The translations under genes were made by a program, and so were the position numbers. 64,000 nucleotides of DNA from Mesorhabditis belari. Lineage: Eukaryota; Nematoda; Chromadorea; Rhabditida; Rhabditidae. The notes beneath the pieces are model-generated. The model worked only from the letters and a program-made list of their open reading frames with translations. It was not told the DNA's origin and did not search any database. The stretch is taken from the NCBI GenBank assembly GCA_958450365.1, contig CAUEEP010000753.1, positions 1-64,000 of the forward strand, read 5' to 3'. Shown here piece by piece: positions 1-11,430 of this stretch; position 1 is the stretch's first letter; the number at the start of each line of letters is the position of its first letter.

Positions 1-267
1 TTTTCAGCGCGATCTCTGTTCTAAACATTATAAAAGTGCATTTCATTGTTTACATTTACATTTAAAATATCGATTGTGTACATCTACATTTAAAAATAAG
101 ACACTCAGCTAAGAGTACGGTAATTTAAGTGCTTTATCTCATTAAAGAAGAGCAAAATCTCCCGACTGAAGATCTTTCTTCAGACGGGATTGAAGATTTA
201 GAAGTGATTGAGTCTTGTCAGTTGAATTTCTTTTAACTACAGGTTACTGTCTTCTAACTTTAACTTG

Positions 268-456
268 TAACTTAGACTACTTTAGCCTAGATTACTTTAA
301 CTTAGACTACTTTAGCCTAGATTACTTTAACTTAGATTACTTTAGCCTAGATTACTTTAACTTAGACTACTTTAGCCTAGACTACTTTAGCCTAGATTAC
401 TTTAACTTAGATTACTTTAACTTAGACTACTTTAACTTAGACTACTGTAATGAGAC
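268..456. repeat. 15-bp minisatellite (ACTTTAGCCTAGATT)
   Basis: About 12 head-to-tail copies of a 15-bp unit alternate between ACTTTAGCCTAGATT and ACTTTAACTTAGATT. The open frame across it exists only because the unit length is a multiple of three. Confidence 0.9.
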
Positions 457-1640
457 AAAACCCTATACTTTACAGTATGCTTAAGCTATTTTCTTGTATT
501 TTACTATCAAACCTCTGTATTCCGTATTGTTCCCAAATCACTCCGCATCCCTCGATACCTGACGCTTGTCGATGTAACGGGAAAAGAGCACCGATCTGAA
601 ATCTTTCAGAAAATAACCTTATCTTTATAACCTTGACTTTATAACCTTGACTGCTAGAAGTCAGCCGTGCTATTGCTGTCTTTGCTGGATTTCCTGTTAA
701 CTGGATTTCTGATCTGGTTCATAAAAAATACTGTAACCAAAGCCAAGTCTACCCTACTTCAATTCAAGTCAAGCCAACTTGGCTTGGCTTTTGGCCTGAT
801 TGGATGAGCCTTGATTGGATGAGCCTTGATTGGATGAGACAAACCGATTGGTTTGTCAAGTTGGACACGATTTGAGAAAGGATCCAATGCTTTGTGGACG
901 TCGAAACTTCGGAGGAGGATCATTGATGATAGGATCCCATATGGTATGGGGCACTATAGGCATATGGTATGGGACACTTTCAATGTGGATGACGTTCTTG
1001 ATTTAGAATTTTTGACTTGTCGCATGAACTCGAACGTTTACCAGAACGCTGATGATATGGAATCAATGGAAACAATTTTATGGGTTGGAGCTAGGAATCC
1101 ACGCTTGTTGGATGGCCTTTCCCTTCGTTGGATGGCCTTTCCCTAGTCATTTTCAATAACAAATCCTATTCTCATCATCTCAAAAAGCATTTCCCCAAAA
1201 TCTATCCCCATAAATATGTCAACATTCTCATTCTAAAGCAAGTAATTGCCTAGTTTCTGTGAATCCTATGGGAAAAGAGTCCAAGTTGAATCTAAATCCC
1301 TTTTCTCCAAATTTTCTTCAACTTTTCTCACTGCAATCTTTTCCAAAAGCTAAGCACTTCTTTTCTTTTTCTTTTCTTCTTTCTTTCCTTTTTCTTTTCT
1401 TTTTTCTTTTCTAAGCACTTTTTTTCCCCTCCCGAACGAATCTGATTGGAATTTTTGAGTCAAACCAAAAAGCAAAAGGGAAATCTTTTCGAGAAAAGGA
1501 TCGTTGAGAAGTGTGTGCAGATTTGGACACAAAAAAGAACAAGAATAGGGTATTGAGATGGATTTATTGATGTATTTGAGATGGATGTATATCTGCAACT
1601 TTCTACTGCACTCGATTCTTCATTTTCTTGATTGGGGAAC
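457..1640. other. Stretch without supported gene
   Basis: It contains three 15-bp copies of TTGATTGGATGAGCC at about 798-840 and a pyrimidine-rich tract near 1360-1430. A 97-codon open frame at 853-1146 has no recognisable domain and no convincing splice context. I see no gene here. Confidence 0.5.
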
Positions 1641-1659
1641 TGTTTGAATAACTTCGAGC

Positions 1660-1889
1660 TAAGCTACGAGACCGAGCCAAGCTACGAGATCGAGCCAAGC
1701 TACGAGATCGAGCCAAGCTACGAGATCGAGCCAAGCTACGAGATCGAGCCAAGCTACGAGATCGAGCCAAGCTACGAGATCGAGCCAAGCTACGAGATCG
1801 AGCCAAGCTACGAGATCGAGCCAAGCTACGAGATCGAGCCAAGCTACGAGATCGAGCCAAGCTACGAGATCGAGCCAAGCTACGAGACC
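1660..1889. repeat. 18-bp minisatellite (GAGCCAAGCTACGAGATC)
   Basis: About 12-13 nearly perfect copies of an 18-bp unit. Both strands stay open (PSYEIE-type and LARSRS-type repeats), as expected for a stop-free unit whose length is a multiple of three. Not treated as coding. Confidence 0.92.
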
Positions 1890-2960
1890 TAGTTAACCTA
1901 TGGCAATTACAGCTTCCACAAATCTGTTAAAACCTAGCCAGAAAAATTGCTCATTGTCTTATATAGGATTTAATTGACTTTTTTCATAGTGTATATTAAT
2001 AGATTTTTCATAAAAACCCTTAAATTAATAAAAAACATTCTAACAACATTGTTTGCAAAAAAGCAAACATTTTAAGCTTTGAGCAAGCCTTTTAAGCAAC
2101 AAGATCTGAAGAAAATCTCTAGAAAAGCTTTTACAGCAAGATTTTCTTCTGGATACTCGAGAAAAGCTCAATTTACCCTTTTTTTCATTTCATTGAGGTG
2201 ATTTCATCCAAAAAGCACCACAATTTTGGCTATTTTGGCTCATTTTGATCATCTCAAGCGCCAGAAATCAAACCAGAATTTAATCTATAGAAATCTATAG
2301 AATATATAGAATATATAGAACCTATAGAATCTATAGAATCTATAGAATATTACCGTACCTGAATATCCCCAGGAATATCTGCAACGAGCATCCGGGGACT
2401 TTGTTGTACGGTCGTTTTCGCCACCACATCCACCACTCTCAGCATTAACAAAGTGACATGACTGTACAACATTTGGAATAAATTTAAGAAAGGCCCGAAG
2501 GCCTTTCAAGGAGAAAAATCTAGAGATAAGTGAATAGAATGAAGTGTTTTGAACGCGTGAAATGAATAGCCGAATATCGATTAGGGAACAGATGTAGATC
2601 AACCACAAAAACCACTCCGCCTCCAGGGTTGACAACTGAAAATAGAATATTAAATATAGAATATTCTAAAATAGAATAGGATAAAATTAAAGATTAAATG
2701 CTGAAAACATTGAAAATTAATTAAAAAACATTAAAAATTAAAGGTTTAAGAAGTGAAATTGAAATTGAAACAGTTAAAGATCAAATTGAACATTGGATTT
2801 GAATGATTTCAAGGCGATCAGAGGTTTGGTCATTGATTCGTTGATGCAGAAGAAATTTCGTCTTTTATAAACATTAAATTAAATCAAAATTCTTTAGCTA
2901 ACAATTTATTCCGAAAAAATAAGCATCATCGTTAGCTATAACATCTTTTCAATGTTGCTT
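1890..2960. other. AT-rich spacer, no gene seen
   Basis: AT-rich sequence with a short (TATAGAAT)-type array at 2284-2350. An open frame on the minus strand at 2285-2635 runs into that array and shows no family signature. Confidence 0.5.
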
Positions 2961-3090
2961 TCCTTATCGAAGAACACTTGAATCGATTCCCTTATCGAAG
3001 AACTCTTGAATCGATTCCCTTATCGAAGAACTCTTAAATCGATTCCCTTATCGAAGAACTCTTAAATCGATTCCCTTATCGAAGAACTCG
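2961..3090. repeat. 28-bp tandem repeat (CCCTTATCGAAGAACTC...)
   Basis: Four to five copies of a unit of about 28 bp, CCCTTATCGAAGAACTC followed by TTGAATCGATT, immediately 5' of the decayed mariner relic. The words also occur inside the relic near 3990-4010 (CTTCTCGAAGAACTCTTGA), so the array may have grown from mariner sequence. Confidence 0.85.
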
Positions 3091-3139
3091 AGCTGAAGAG
3101 GTAATAAATCGATCTGAAGATCTGAAGAGGTGAAAATAA

Positions 3140-4195
3140 GCCTGGACTATATGGTGCATGCGATCAGACATTCCATCCTGATTCCTCTAGCTCCATACAA
3201 GAAGCTTTCGCTCTGTGTGCTGACGCGTTGTCACGGAGAAAATTGACAGTCAAGAGATTTTGACGCAATTAACCTTTTGAAGCAAAATTTGGTCAACCTT
3301 CTTGAGCTGTTGAATAAATAAAGGCGAATCAACTGTTTTTTCGAGCTTTAGCAATTCGAAATAAACAAGCCCATTATTCCACCAGCAAGACAACATCACT
3401 TTGTGTCCATGATTGGATTATCGAGTTGAAATTGGCATTGATCTTTGCTGAGCCATTATCTTTTTCGAGAAGTGTTATCGAAGTGAATCCATCTCTCGTC
3501 CATCGTCAAGATATTCTCAAAAAAAATGGCTTCTTTTCGACTTGAGAAGCAAGGTTGATCGAACTATGGCTGATCGAACTATGGTTGATCAAACTATGGT
3601 TGATCAAACTATGGCTGATCAAACTATGGCTGATCGAACTATGGTTGATCGAACTATGGCTCATCGAAACGCGTGCTCCAAGATTCTCCGTGCTCAATTC
3701 ATGTGCAACTCATCGTCCATTACGATTGGTTTTTCCGATTATTTCCAAATGGCGGACAATTGTTGATTGATCACATTGGAGATGTTTGGCAAGCTTCGTG
3801 TTTGGCATCGTGTTGTTTATCGGCTTCAAGCTTTATTGCAAGGATCGGCTTCAAGCTTCAATAAGTTGTTCCAATTCACTGTTATCAATCGTTGCCAAGC
3901 GACGCTCATTTTCGTGCTCAACTTCCCAAACAATAAGCACCATCGTTCTCTATAAAATCCCTCCAACGTTGCTTCAGATTGCGGATCCCCTTCTCGAAGA
4001 ACTCTTGATTCTGTCATTGAAAGTAGTCGTTCACCCAAATCCCCATGTGGTTCGTCTTCAAGCGATTCAATGCCTTCTCGGAATCGGGCAAACCAAGGAT
4101 CTTTTGGTCATAACTTGTTCTCCAAAAGTGGAACAGAGATCACGATGTGATTCAGCAACGTTTTTGCCCATCTTGAAATCGTAGAGAAGACACAC
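3140..4195 (-). pseudogene. Decayed mariner (DD34D) transposase relic
   Basis: The minus strand reads as pieces of a mariner transposase in changing frames. Near 4150-4180 the start region gives GKNVAESHRDLCSTFGEQ, typical of mariner N-termini. Near 3480-3510 there is a TMDERWIHFDN-like block carrying the first catalytic Asp. Near 3200-3240 there is LRDNASAHRAK, the second catalytic block. Frames are broken by many indels and by a 15-bp minisatellite at 3551-3665. I do not see clear terminal inverted repeats. It differs in sequence from the better-preserved mariner at 14982-16692, so it is an older or separate lineage. Non-functional. Confidence 0.75.
3551..3665. repeat. 15-bp minisatellite inside mariner relic
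   Basis: About eight copies of TGATCGAACTATGGC/T, with GATCAAACT variants, interrupting the decayed mariner transposase. Confidence 0.9.
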
Positions 4196-4560
4196 GCGCA
4201 CAACACACGACCAACGATGATCTAAAGCAAATATTAATTAAAAATTGAAAGCTCTGGCTTAGAAAAAGAAGAAAAAACGAAAATAAATACCCAAGAGTGC
4301 AAATATACAAAAGAAAATCAAATAAGCTTTCAAAAAAATTGAACATTTTATATCGAACGAAATTTCTTTTGCATCCGCCTAGTTCAGAAAGTTTTTCTCT
4401 CGATTTTCTCAGGATTCGTTTATTCAATCACCCTTCTTTTTCCATCATTTGAAAGCCTGGAGTTTCGTCATTAAAACTATATTAAAAGTTATCAATAATA
4501 TTATCTCTAGACAAAGTTATGGTCATTCAAAGTGTGAAAACTTGGATAACTGAAAGGAGC
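4196..4560. other. No gene seen
   Basis: AT-rich sequence between the mariner relic and the GATGAAATTTAA array. No coding or RNA signature noticed. Confidence 0.4.
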
Positions 4561-4564
4561 CAAG

Positions 4565-4834
4565 AAATTTAAGAGAACAAAGTCGAAATTTAATGAAATT
4601 GGATGACATTTAATGAAATTGGATAACATTTAATGAAATTTTGATGAAATTTAATGAAATCTGATAAAATTTAATGAAGTTCGATAAAATTTAATGAAAA
4701 TTGATGAAATATGATAAAATTTAATGAAATCTGATAAAATTTGATGAAAATTTGATGAAATTTGATGAAAATTTAATGAAATTTAATGAAATCTGATAAA
4801 ATTTAATGAAATCTGATAAAATCTGATGAAATTT
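4565..4834. repeat. AT-rich array of about 10 bp (TGAAATTTAA), left half
   Basis: Degenerate tandem copies of TGAAATTTAA / TGATAAAATTTAA. The array resumes at 5223-5395 after the foldback element, so the element inserted into a pre-existing array. Confidence 0.85.
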
Positions 4835-5222
4835 GGGGGTGGGACAAAGGTGCACCTTTTTTTTGCGCACCCGACCAAAAGCGCACCTTTTTTTTCGCTG
4901 GAAAAGGCCGTAGAGCTTTAAAAATGTTTCCAGATAGGGGAATCATATGCGTAGATTGAGAATTTCGACAAATTAGAACTCGCTGACACGTCAAATTTGG
5001 GCTAAGAGGCAAAAACTGCCGAAAAGCGTTAAGTTGCGTAGTTTTTGCCTCTTAGCCCAAATTTGACGTGTCAGCGAGTTCTAATTTGTCGAAATTCTGA
5101 ATCTACGCATATGATTCCCCTATTTGTAAAGATTTTTAAAGCTATACGGCCTTTTCCAGCGAAAAAAAAGGTGCGCTTTTGGTCGGGTGCGCAAAAAAAA
5201 GGTGCACCTTTGTCCCAACCCC
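4835..5222. mobile_element. Foldback element, arms about 170 bp
   Basis: A 388-bp palindrome. The left end GGGGGTGGGACAAAGGTGC matches the reverse complement of the right end (GGGGTTGGGACAAAGGTGC), and pairing continues almost to the centre (about 5010-5040). It is flanked on both sides by AAATTT, a possible 6-bp target duplication, although the surrounding array is itself rich in that word. The arms contain the pair GGTGCACC and TTTTTTGCGCACCCGACC. No transposase. The superfamily is uncertain; the G-run ends resemble those of the element at 15273-15693. Confidence 0.85.
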
Positions 5223-5395
5223 AAATTTTGATAAAATTAAATGAAGTCTGATAGAATTTAATGAAATTTGATGAAATTTAATGAAATTTGATGAAATTTG
5301 ATGAAATTTTGATGAAATTTAATGAAATTTAATGAAATTCGATAACATTTAATGAAATCTGATAAAATTTAATGAAATTTAATAAAATTTGAAAT
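5223..5395. repeat. AT-rich array (TGAAATTTAA), right half
   Basis: Continuation of the array at 4565-4834, separated from it by the foldback element. Confidence 0.8.
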
Positions 5396-5756
5396 TTTTA
5401 AGACAAATGGATCTATTTTAAACTAAATTTTCAAAACTTTTATGTTTCTGGGTAAACTTGAGACAAGAAAACATGGAAAGAACATTTTTTTTGAGTGCTG
5501 ATAAGTTTTGAGGTGAAATTTGAGCCTCAACTCATCCGTGATCGCACAAAAAGGACAAAGTAAATGGCATTAAATGAAACAATAAGCAAAGGAGAAATTT
5601 GCTTATTGTTTCATTGCTTGCAATTGCTCAAGAAAATTACTCACTTTTTGCTAAAACTAACTTTTTTTCTCGATAAACAACGTGATGAAACAATTTTTTT
5701 TAGCAAAAAGAGCAGCTGATCGAAAAATCTTTTAGAAATCTTGGATTTCTTTTTTA

Positions 5757-5990
5757 ATTGGAACCGTATTGGAACCGTATTAGATCCAAAAAAGAACCGT
5801 ATGGGAACCGTATTAGATCCAAAAAAGAATCGTATTGGAACCGTATTGGAACCGTATTGGAACCGTATTAGAATCGAAACGTATTGGAACCGTATTGGTA
5901 TTGGAACCGTATTGGTATTGGAACCGTATTGGTATTGGAACCGTATTAGATCCAAAAAAGAACCGTATTGGACCCGTATTGGATTTGATG
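5757..5990. repeat. 11-bp minisatellite (GGAACCGTATT)
   Basis: About 18 copies of GGAACCGTATT, interspersed with AGATCCAAAAAAGAA spacers and GGTATT half-units. The bases before it (5396-5756) hold no gene I can see. Confidence 0.9.
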
Positions 5991-6439
5991 AGGATTTTTA
6001 TTTTTACTATTTTTATTACAAAGAATTGAGCTCAAATTGCGTGCACAATTCGAAATTAAGAAATTTCTCTTTAAGAAATAGGTAAAGAACTAAATTCGAA
6101 AGAAAAGAAAGCACAAATTTGAGGTTTATCTGAAGAGTTTTCAATATCAGATAATTTCAAGAGGAAAATTTGTGAATATTTCAGAAATCTTAGAAGAAAT
6201 AGGAAAAAAATGAATCTTCTCGTCTGCTTTCTCTATCTTTTTTTCGTTCAGCTTTTCAAGACGAGTTCTGATTCGATTTTGTCCCATCCTTTCCCCCTTT
6301 TCTCCTTTTTTCCTTTTCACACTTTTCTTTTTTTGCAACCCATTTCGTTTTTCTCTCTATTTTTGCAGATACTTGGCAGAAATAAGAAAAATGCTCGAAA
6401 GAGTTGGAGTAAAAATTGCCCGAAATAGGTTGCCAACAT

Positions 6440-6650
6440 TTGGATGAACAGGATGAACAGGATGAACAGTTAGGAACAGGATGAACAGTTAGGAACAGGA
6501 TGAACAGTTAGGAACAGGATGAACAGTTAGGAACAGGATGAACAGTTAGGAACAGGATGAACAGTTAGGAACAGGATGAACAGTTAGGAACAGGATGGAC
6601 AGTTAGGAACAGGATGGACAGTTAGGAACAGGATTAACAATTAGGATCAG
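6440..6650. repeat. 19-bp minisatellite (AACAGGATGAACAGTTAGG)
   Basis: About ten tandem copies, the last ones drifting to GGATGGACAGTT. Confidence 0.92.
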
Positions 6651-6717
6651 GACCAGAACAGGTTAAAGCTCACAAATCAGTGAGGCTAATGAACTAGGAT
6701 CATTAACTTCTTGGATT

Positions 6718-6790
6718 TCCCAAAGTCCTGTTTTCCTAACGTCCTGTTTTCCTAAAGTCCTGTTTTCCCAAGGTCCTGTTCTCCCAAAGA
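6718..6790. repeat. 16-bp repeat (TCCTGTTTTCCTAAAG)
   Basis: Four to five short copies of a 16-bp unit with drift. Confidence 0.75.
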
Positions 6791-6837
6791 AGATCATTAA
6801 TCCAACTCTGACTTCTTTTGAAGCGAATCTCTGCATC

Positions 6838-7387
6838 AGCAAATCTTCTCGCCACTTGAACGCCAACTTGAACGCTACTTGAACAATCGATTAATGAAAT
6901 AAAGGATAAACTCGGTAATCGACTGCAGGAAATTTTGAGTCAATCGCCAAAATCTTCATTGGTCTAGGTCTAAGGCTGGTCTAGGTTTGAGCAGGTTAAG
7001 CTGGATGATCGAAGCGTCTAACAGGACGCCAGCAAGAAGTCCATTCACGTTGATGCCGAAGAAACTTCGAGTGAGCCCGATGAACCTCTTGTGAAGAACC
7101 ACTTCAAAGCCAAGCTTCGATTACTTTACGGGGATTGGATGCTGAATGGACCGAAACCAATGATACGGAATCGTCACTCGTTCAAGAATTGTACGATTAC
7201 TACGGCTACTGATGGCTCGAAAGATGATTTCATTCACTGTTTCAAAAATGAAGGACCGATTCCTGAAGGAGCAAATCTTCTCACCGACGCGCGACTTAAA
7301 CAATCGATTAATGAAATAAAGGATAAACTCGGTAATCGACTGCAGGAAATTTTGAGTGAATCGTCAAAATCTTCATCTAAGGTTTGA
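6838..7387 (+). pseudogene. Duplicated gene-like fragment, unrecognised
   Basis: Two copies of a segment (CAATCGATTAATGAAATAAAGGATAAACTCGG and onward) occur at about 6882-6960 and 7304-7380. The second is in frame with an open stretch reading LKQSINEIKDKLGNRLQEIL, an amphipathic-looking helix. Upstream, 7027-7120 reads SKKSIHVDAEETSSEPDEP and a neighbouring frame at about 7137-7207 reads LDAEWTETNDTESSL. These acid/Ser-rich stretches look coding but lie in different frames. I do not recognise the family. It may be a partly duplicated, frameshifted gene fragment or a poorly spliced gene. Confidence 0.3.
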
Positions 7388-7539
7388 TCTAGGTTTGGTC
7401 TAGGCCAGGTTAAGCTGGGCCAGATCCAGTAGTCCAGTAGCCAATGGCAGAGCAAGCTAAGGTCAGAGCAAGTCGTTAGAGTCAGTCTAACTCCAATATA
7501 GTCCAAAATTGGTATATATATAATAAAGATTTGGTTGAT

Positions 7540-7835
7540 TTGTTTCAGATTTGGTTCAGATTTGGTTCAGCTTTGATTCAGCTTTGATTCAGTTTTGGTT
7601 CAGATTTGGTTTATCTTTGGTTCAGCTTTAGTTCAGCTTGGTTCAGCTTTAGTTCAGCTTGGTTCAGCTTTGGTTTAGGTTTGGTTCATCTATAATAAAG
7701 GTTAGGTTCAACTTAGGTTCAGCTTTGGTTCAGCTTTGGTTCAGCTTTGGTTCAGCTTTGGTTCAGCTTTGGTTCAGCTTTGGTTCAGCTTTGGTTCAGC
7801 TTTGGTTCAGCTTTGGTTCAGCTTTGGTTCAGAGT
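7540..7835. repeat. 11-bp minisatellite (GGTTCAGCTTT)
   Basis: About 25 copies, degenerate on the left (TTGGTTCAGATTT) and homogeneous on the right. Confidence 0.9.
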
Positions 7836-8131
7836 TAAGTCCAAAAACAAAAAGCTGGATGTTCTACTGAAGAAAATCCTTCCTTAAATCATTCAACAAA
7901 AATAGGTAAGCAATTTTAACAGCAATTGAACTTTTGATTTAGCTTGAAACGCTCATTTTTTTTTCTCATTTCGATCATTCAATTAAACCCCATCAGGCTG
8001 AAAAATTCGAAAAGTCAATAAAAATTCGGGAAATTCCCCTGTGAACTCATCAAAATCGTCGCAAGGGGTGAAGATTGAGATCGTCTGCTTATTTTGACTA
8101 GGACGTTAGACGCTAGACGGTAGACGAGCTA

Positions 8132-8651
8132 TTGGGTTGGGGAGAATGAGTCGGCGCCAAACTTTAAAGGGACTTTTTGCACACATAAAGCCTTCTTTAA
8201 ACATACGTTTGGTTTCATCAAAAGGATCCACTATTTCTCTACAAAATGACTTTTGAGAGATTCCACAAAGCTTTTCTTTCGTCGAGTTTATGAACTTCCA
8301 AACGCAGCTGGTTAAAATGGCAAAGAGTCCGACTCATCATTTGAACAGTTTCTTCCACATAAACCCTCTTTGGTGTATATGTAAAAAAGATAGAGCACAT
8401 TCAATTACTTAAGTTGCCAAATTTGCAGGAAGATCCCACCAATGGTTTTTTCTAGATCACAGTTTGTAGTTTTTGTGAAAAAATGGCTTTTTCTTGAGCG
8501 GAGGCACTGTTTGAATTTTCTTTTAAATGTCATTTTGTAGAGAATTAGTTAACCATTCTACTCATATCAAACGCATATTATTTGACGAATTCTGCTAGAA
8601 GTTTTAGACATTTTTTTGATTTTCGGCGCCGACTCATTCTCCCCAACCCAA
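8132..8651 (-). mobile_element. TA-flanked MITE, family A (TTGGGTTGGGGAGAATGAG)
   Basis: A 520-bp non-autonomous element bounded by TA dinucleotides. Its terminal inverted repeats are TTGGGTTGGGGAGAATGAG followed by TCGGCGCC, and the complement. It is the inverse orientation of the copies at 14458-14979 and 20677-21197, with which it is collinear throughout. TA targets suggest Tc1/mariner-type mobilisation. Confidence 0.9.
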
Positions 8652-8653
8652 TA

Positions 8654-9067
8654 GTTACAATGGACAGCTGACAGACTACGAAAAAGGACACAACACGCAT
8701 TTGCAAAACAAGAAATCGATCCAAAACAAGAAAATCGATCAAAACTCGGGTATTTTGGGTCACAACGATCGGGTGATTCATCGATATTTTCAAAGAAATA
8801 AGTTCTTTCTTCTCCTAGACATTGAATGGGCCAAAAGCCAATGCTAACTCCTCGAACAAAACATCGAATTGTGAACAACATCCACGGGGAAATCGAGCAA
8901 CGAAGTCATGGACAAGCTGAAAATTGACGCATCTAAGTCGAGCTGTCATTGAAAGACTTTGGCGAGCTGTCAAAGAAATTGATTCACCCATTGATCGAGA
9001 ACTTCTCAATAAGCAGCCAGCCTTGAAGCCAGAACACAAACAGGCCGACTCATTCTCCCCAACCCAA
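8654..9067 (+). pseudogene. Tc1/Tc3-like transposase relic with family A right end
   Basis: Directly abuts the family A MITE and ends in the same right terminus (GCCGACTCATTCTCCCCAAC), then TA. The plus strand reads GQLTDYEKGHNTHLQNKKSI and later RVIHRYFQRNK, the helix-turn-helix spacing of Tc1/Tc3-type DNA-binding domains. SPRH and SRAVIERLWRAVKEI follow after frameshifts. No catalytic domain is present. It is a plausible remnant of the autonomous partner that supplied transposase to family A MITEs. Confidence 0.6.
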
Positions 9068-9069
9068 TA

Positions 9070-9540
9070 GGTAGACGAGTCGACGTCAATTTTCAAAAGT
9101 TTCTTTGGGGAAATTGAAATTTCTCTAAAATAAAACTGAAAAATTGATGATAAATGTGGAAAAGCTTCAAAGAAAACGATGAAATGAAAAGAAAAAGTGG
9201 AAAAAAAGTTGGATTTTTCGAGCTCAGGCTAGTGTTTTTTTGTTTCTTTTCAAAGTTCACTTTATCTCTTTTCCCTTTGATCTAAAGCTTAAGCTGAAAA
9301 AGCAAAAAAAGCAGCTTTGTCGCATGTTTCTCTTCCCCCTTTAACCCTTTCACAAGTGATAAATGTCAGTTGGCTGTCAGTTGGCTTTTTTTGGATCTTT
9401 TTTTACTATGAAATCGATGATTAAATAGATGAAAATAAAGAGAAAACAGAGAATCAGATTTTAAGCTCACAACTGAGTTCAATCAGCTGTGAGCTGTGAG
9501 CTCAATCAGCTCACAACTTACAGCTAGAGCTCTTTAGCAA
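9070..9540. other. No gene seen
   Basis: AT-rich sequence between the transposon cluster and the TTATTATTAAAG repeats. No feature recognised. Confidence 0.4.
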
Positions 9541-9544
9541 GCCG

Positions 9545-9660
9545 ATTAGCCTTAGCCTTATTATTAAAACCTTATTATTAAAGCCTTATGATTAAAGCTT
9601 TATAATTAAAGCTTTATTATTAAGGCTTTATTATTAAAGATTACAATCCTTATTATTAAA
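9545..9660. repeat. TTATTATTAAAGC short repeat
   Basis: Irregular copies of CTTATTATTAAAGC of about 13-15 bp. Confidence 0.7.
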
Positions 9661-9934
9661 TTTGATCTAAAACCTTGGATTTAAGTTGGCCTAGAAAATC
9701 GGTCCTGGTCAGAGTCATGGGCATCACCTGGCTCTGGCTCGCCTACAAAATTTGCAAACATGACCAGATTAAGCTGAGACGCATCAAACATGACCAGGTC
9801 TAAGCTAAGATCCATTTTTATTTTTGTTACAAGTTTTGAGTCTGTCAAAAAACTAAGTCTACTTTCAAACCAAAAATCATTTTTTTAGATGATTAGATTA
9901 TTGTTAAAGCGTGATTTCTTGCTTTAACCAAATC

Positions 9935-10820
9935 TGTAGAGAAAAAGAAACAAATCTGTAGAGAAAAGAACCAAATCTAGAGAGAAAAGAACCAAATCTA
10001 GAGAGAAAGAGAGCCAAATCTAGAGAGAAAAGAACCAAATCTAGAGAGAAAGAGAGCCAAATCTGAGAGGAAAAGAACCAAATCTAGAGAGAAAAGAACC
10101 AAATCTAGAGAGAAAAGAACCAAATCTAGAGAGAAAAGAACCAAATCTAGAGAGAAAAGAACCAAATCTAGAGAGAAAAGAACCAAATCTAGAGAGAAAG
10201 AGAGCCAAATCTAGAGAGAAAAGAACCAAATCTAGAGAGAAAAGAACCAAATCTGTAGAGAAAAGGAACCAAATCTAGAGAGAAAGAGAGCCAAATCTAG
10301 AGAGAAAAAGAACCAAATCTCTAGAGAAAAGGAACCAAATCTAGAGAGAAAGAGAGCCAAATCTAGAGAGAAAGAGAGCCAAATCTGTAGAGAAAAGAAC
10401 CAAATCTAGAGAGAAAGAGAGCCAAATCTAGAGAGAAAGAGAGCCAAATCTGTAGAGAAAAGAACCAAATCTAGAGAGAAAGAGAGCCAAATCTAGAGAG
10501 AAAGAGAGCCAAATCTGTAGAGAAAAGAACCAAATCTAGAGAGAAAGAGAGCCAAATCTAGAGAGAAAGAGAGCCAAATCTGTAGAGAAAAGAACCAAAT
10601 CTAGAGAGAAAGAGAGCCAAATCTAGAGAGAAAGAGAGCCAAATCTGTAGAGAAAAGAACCAAATCTAGAGAGAAAGAGAGCCAAATCTAGAGAGAAAGA
10701 GAGCCAAATCTGTAGAGAAAAGAACCAAATCTAGAGAGAAAAGGAACCAAATCTCTAGAGAAAAAGAACCAAATCTAGAGAGAAAGGAACCAAATCTGTA
10801 GAGATAAGGAACCAAATCTA
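9935..10820. repeat. Satellite AACCAAATCTAGAGAGAAAAG (19-21 bp)
   Basis: About 45 copies of a 19-21-bp unit with regular sub-variants (AGAACC versus GAGAGCC, CTAGAG versus CTGTAGAG). From about 10260 the variants form a higher-order pattern of three units. The same unit recurs as its reverse complement at 52618-53068. Confidence 0.93.
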
Positions 10821-11430
10821 AAATTATGCTTTAATCATCTTTTATCTTTATTAAAGCAAGTTTTATCAAAAGTTTAAAAGCCTTAAAAGTAGCCAAAAGG
10901 TCTGATGACTCTAGTGAGTCATTTTTCCGTCGAATTGCATAAATACCTTTAAAAAGGTTTCCGTAAGTTATCAATCAAAATTTATTTGTACTTAAATCAC
11001 TAAATCTTTTCATTTAGATGACAATATATTGGGAATGGCGTCGAATTTTTCGACAAAAACTTCGTTCTTTTTCGTTCTTTTTCTCCACAACAAAGCAAAA
11101 TTTCTTATCAACAAGTGAGTTTTATTTTTTAACCAACGAAATTATGTTTTAGTGGGCTAGAATTTCATTAAGCAATGAAAGATCTCTTTTCAAATATCTC
11201 TTTTCAAACATCTCATTTTGAAGTAATCTTTTGAATATTCTGAAAGCGCTTTCGCAAAGAAAAAAATCGTTGAGCAAATAGTGAAGGATTTTCTCCGTTT
11301 TCCAAAAGAATAAACCCTTTTTTGAGCTTTTTTTTTGAAAATTTGAAGGGAAAAACTTAATGAACTGCAATTAAATGATTCAAAATAACAGATATTTTGA
11401 AGATTTAAATCGAACCGATTAAAAATCGAA
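10821..11430. other. No gene seen
   Basis: AT-rich sequence with no coding family recognised. A small 18-bp repeat (CGTTTAAGCATCAACAAT) follows at 11432-11500. Confidence 0.4.

Noticed and set aside
853..1146. 97-codon open frame
   Set aside because: No recognisable domain, no splice context, and repeated GTTGGATGGCCTTTCCC at its end; not supported as a gene.
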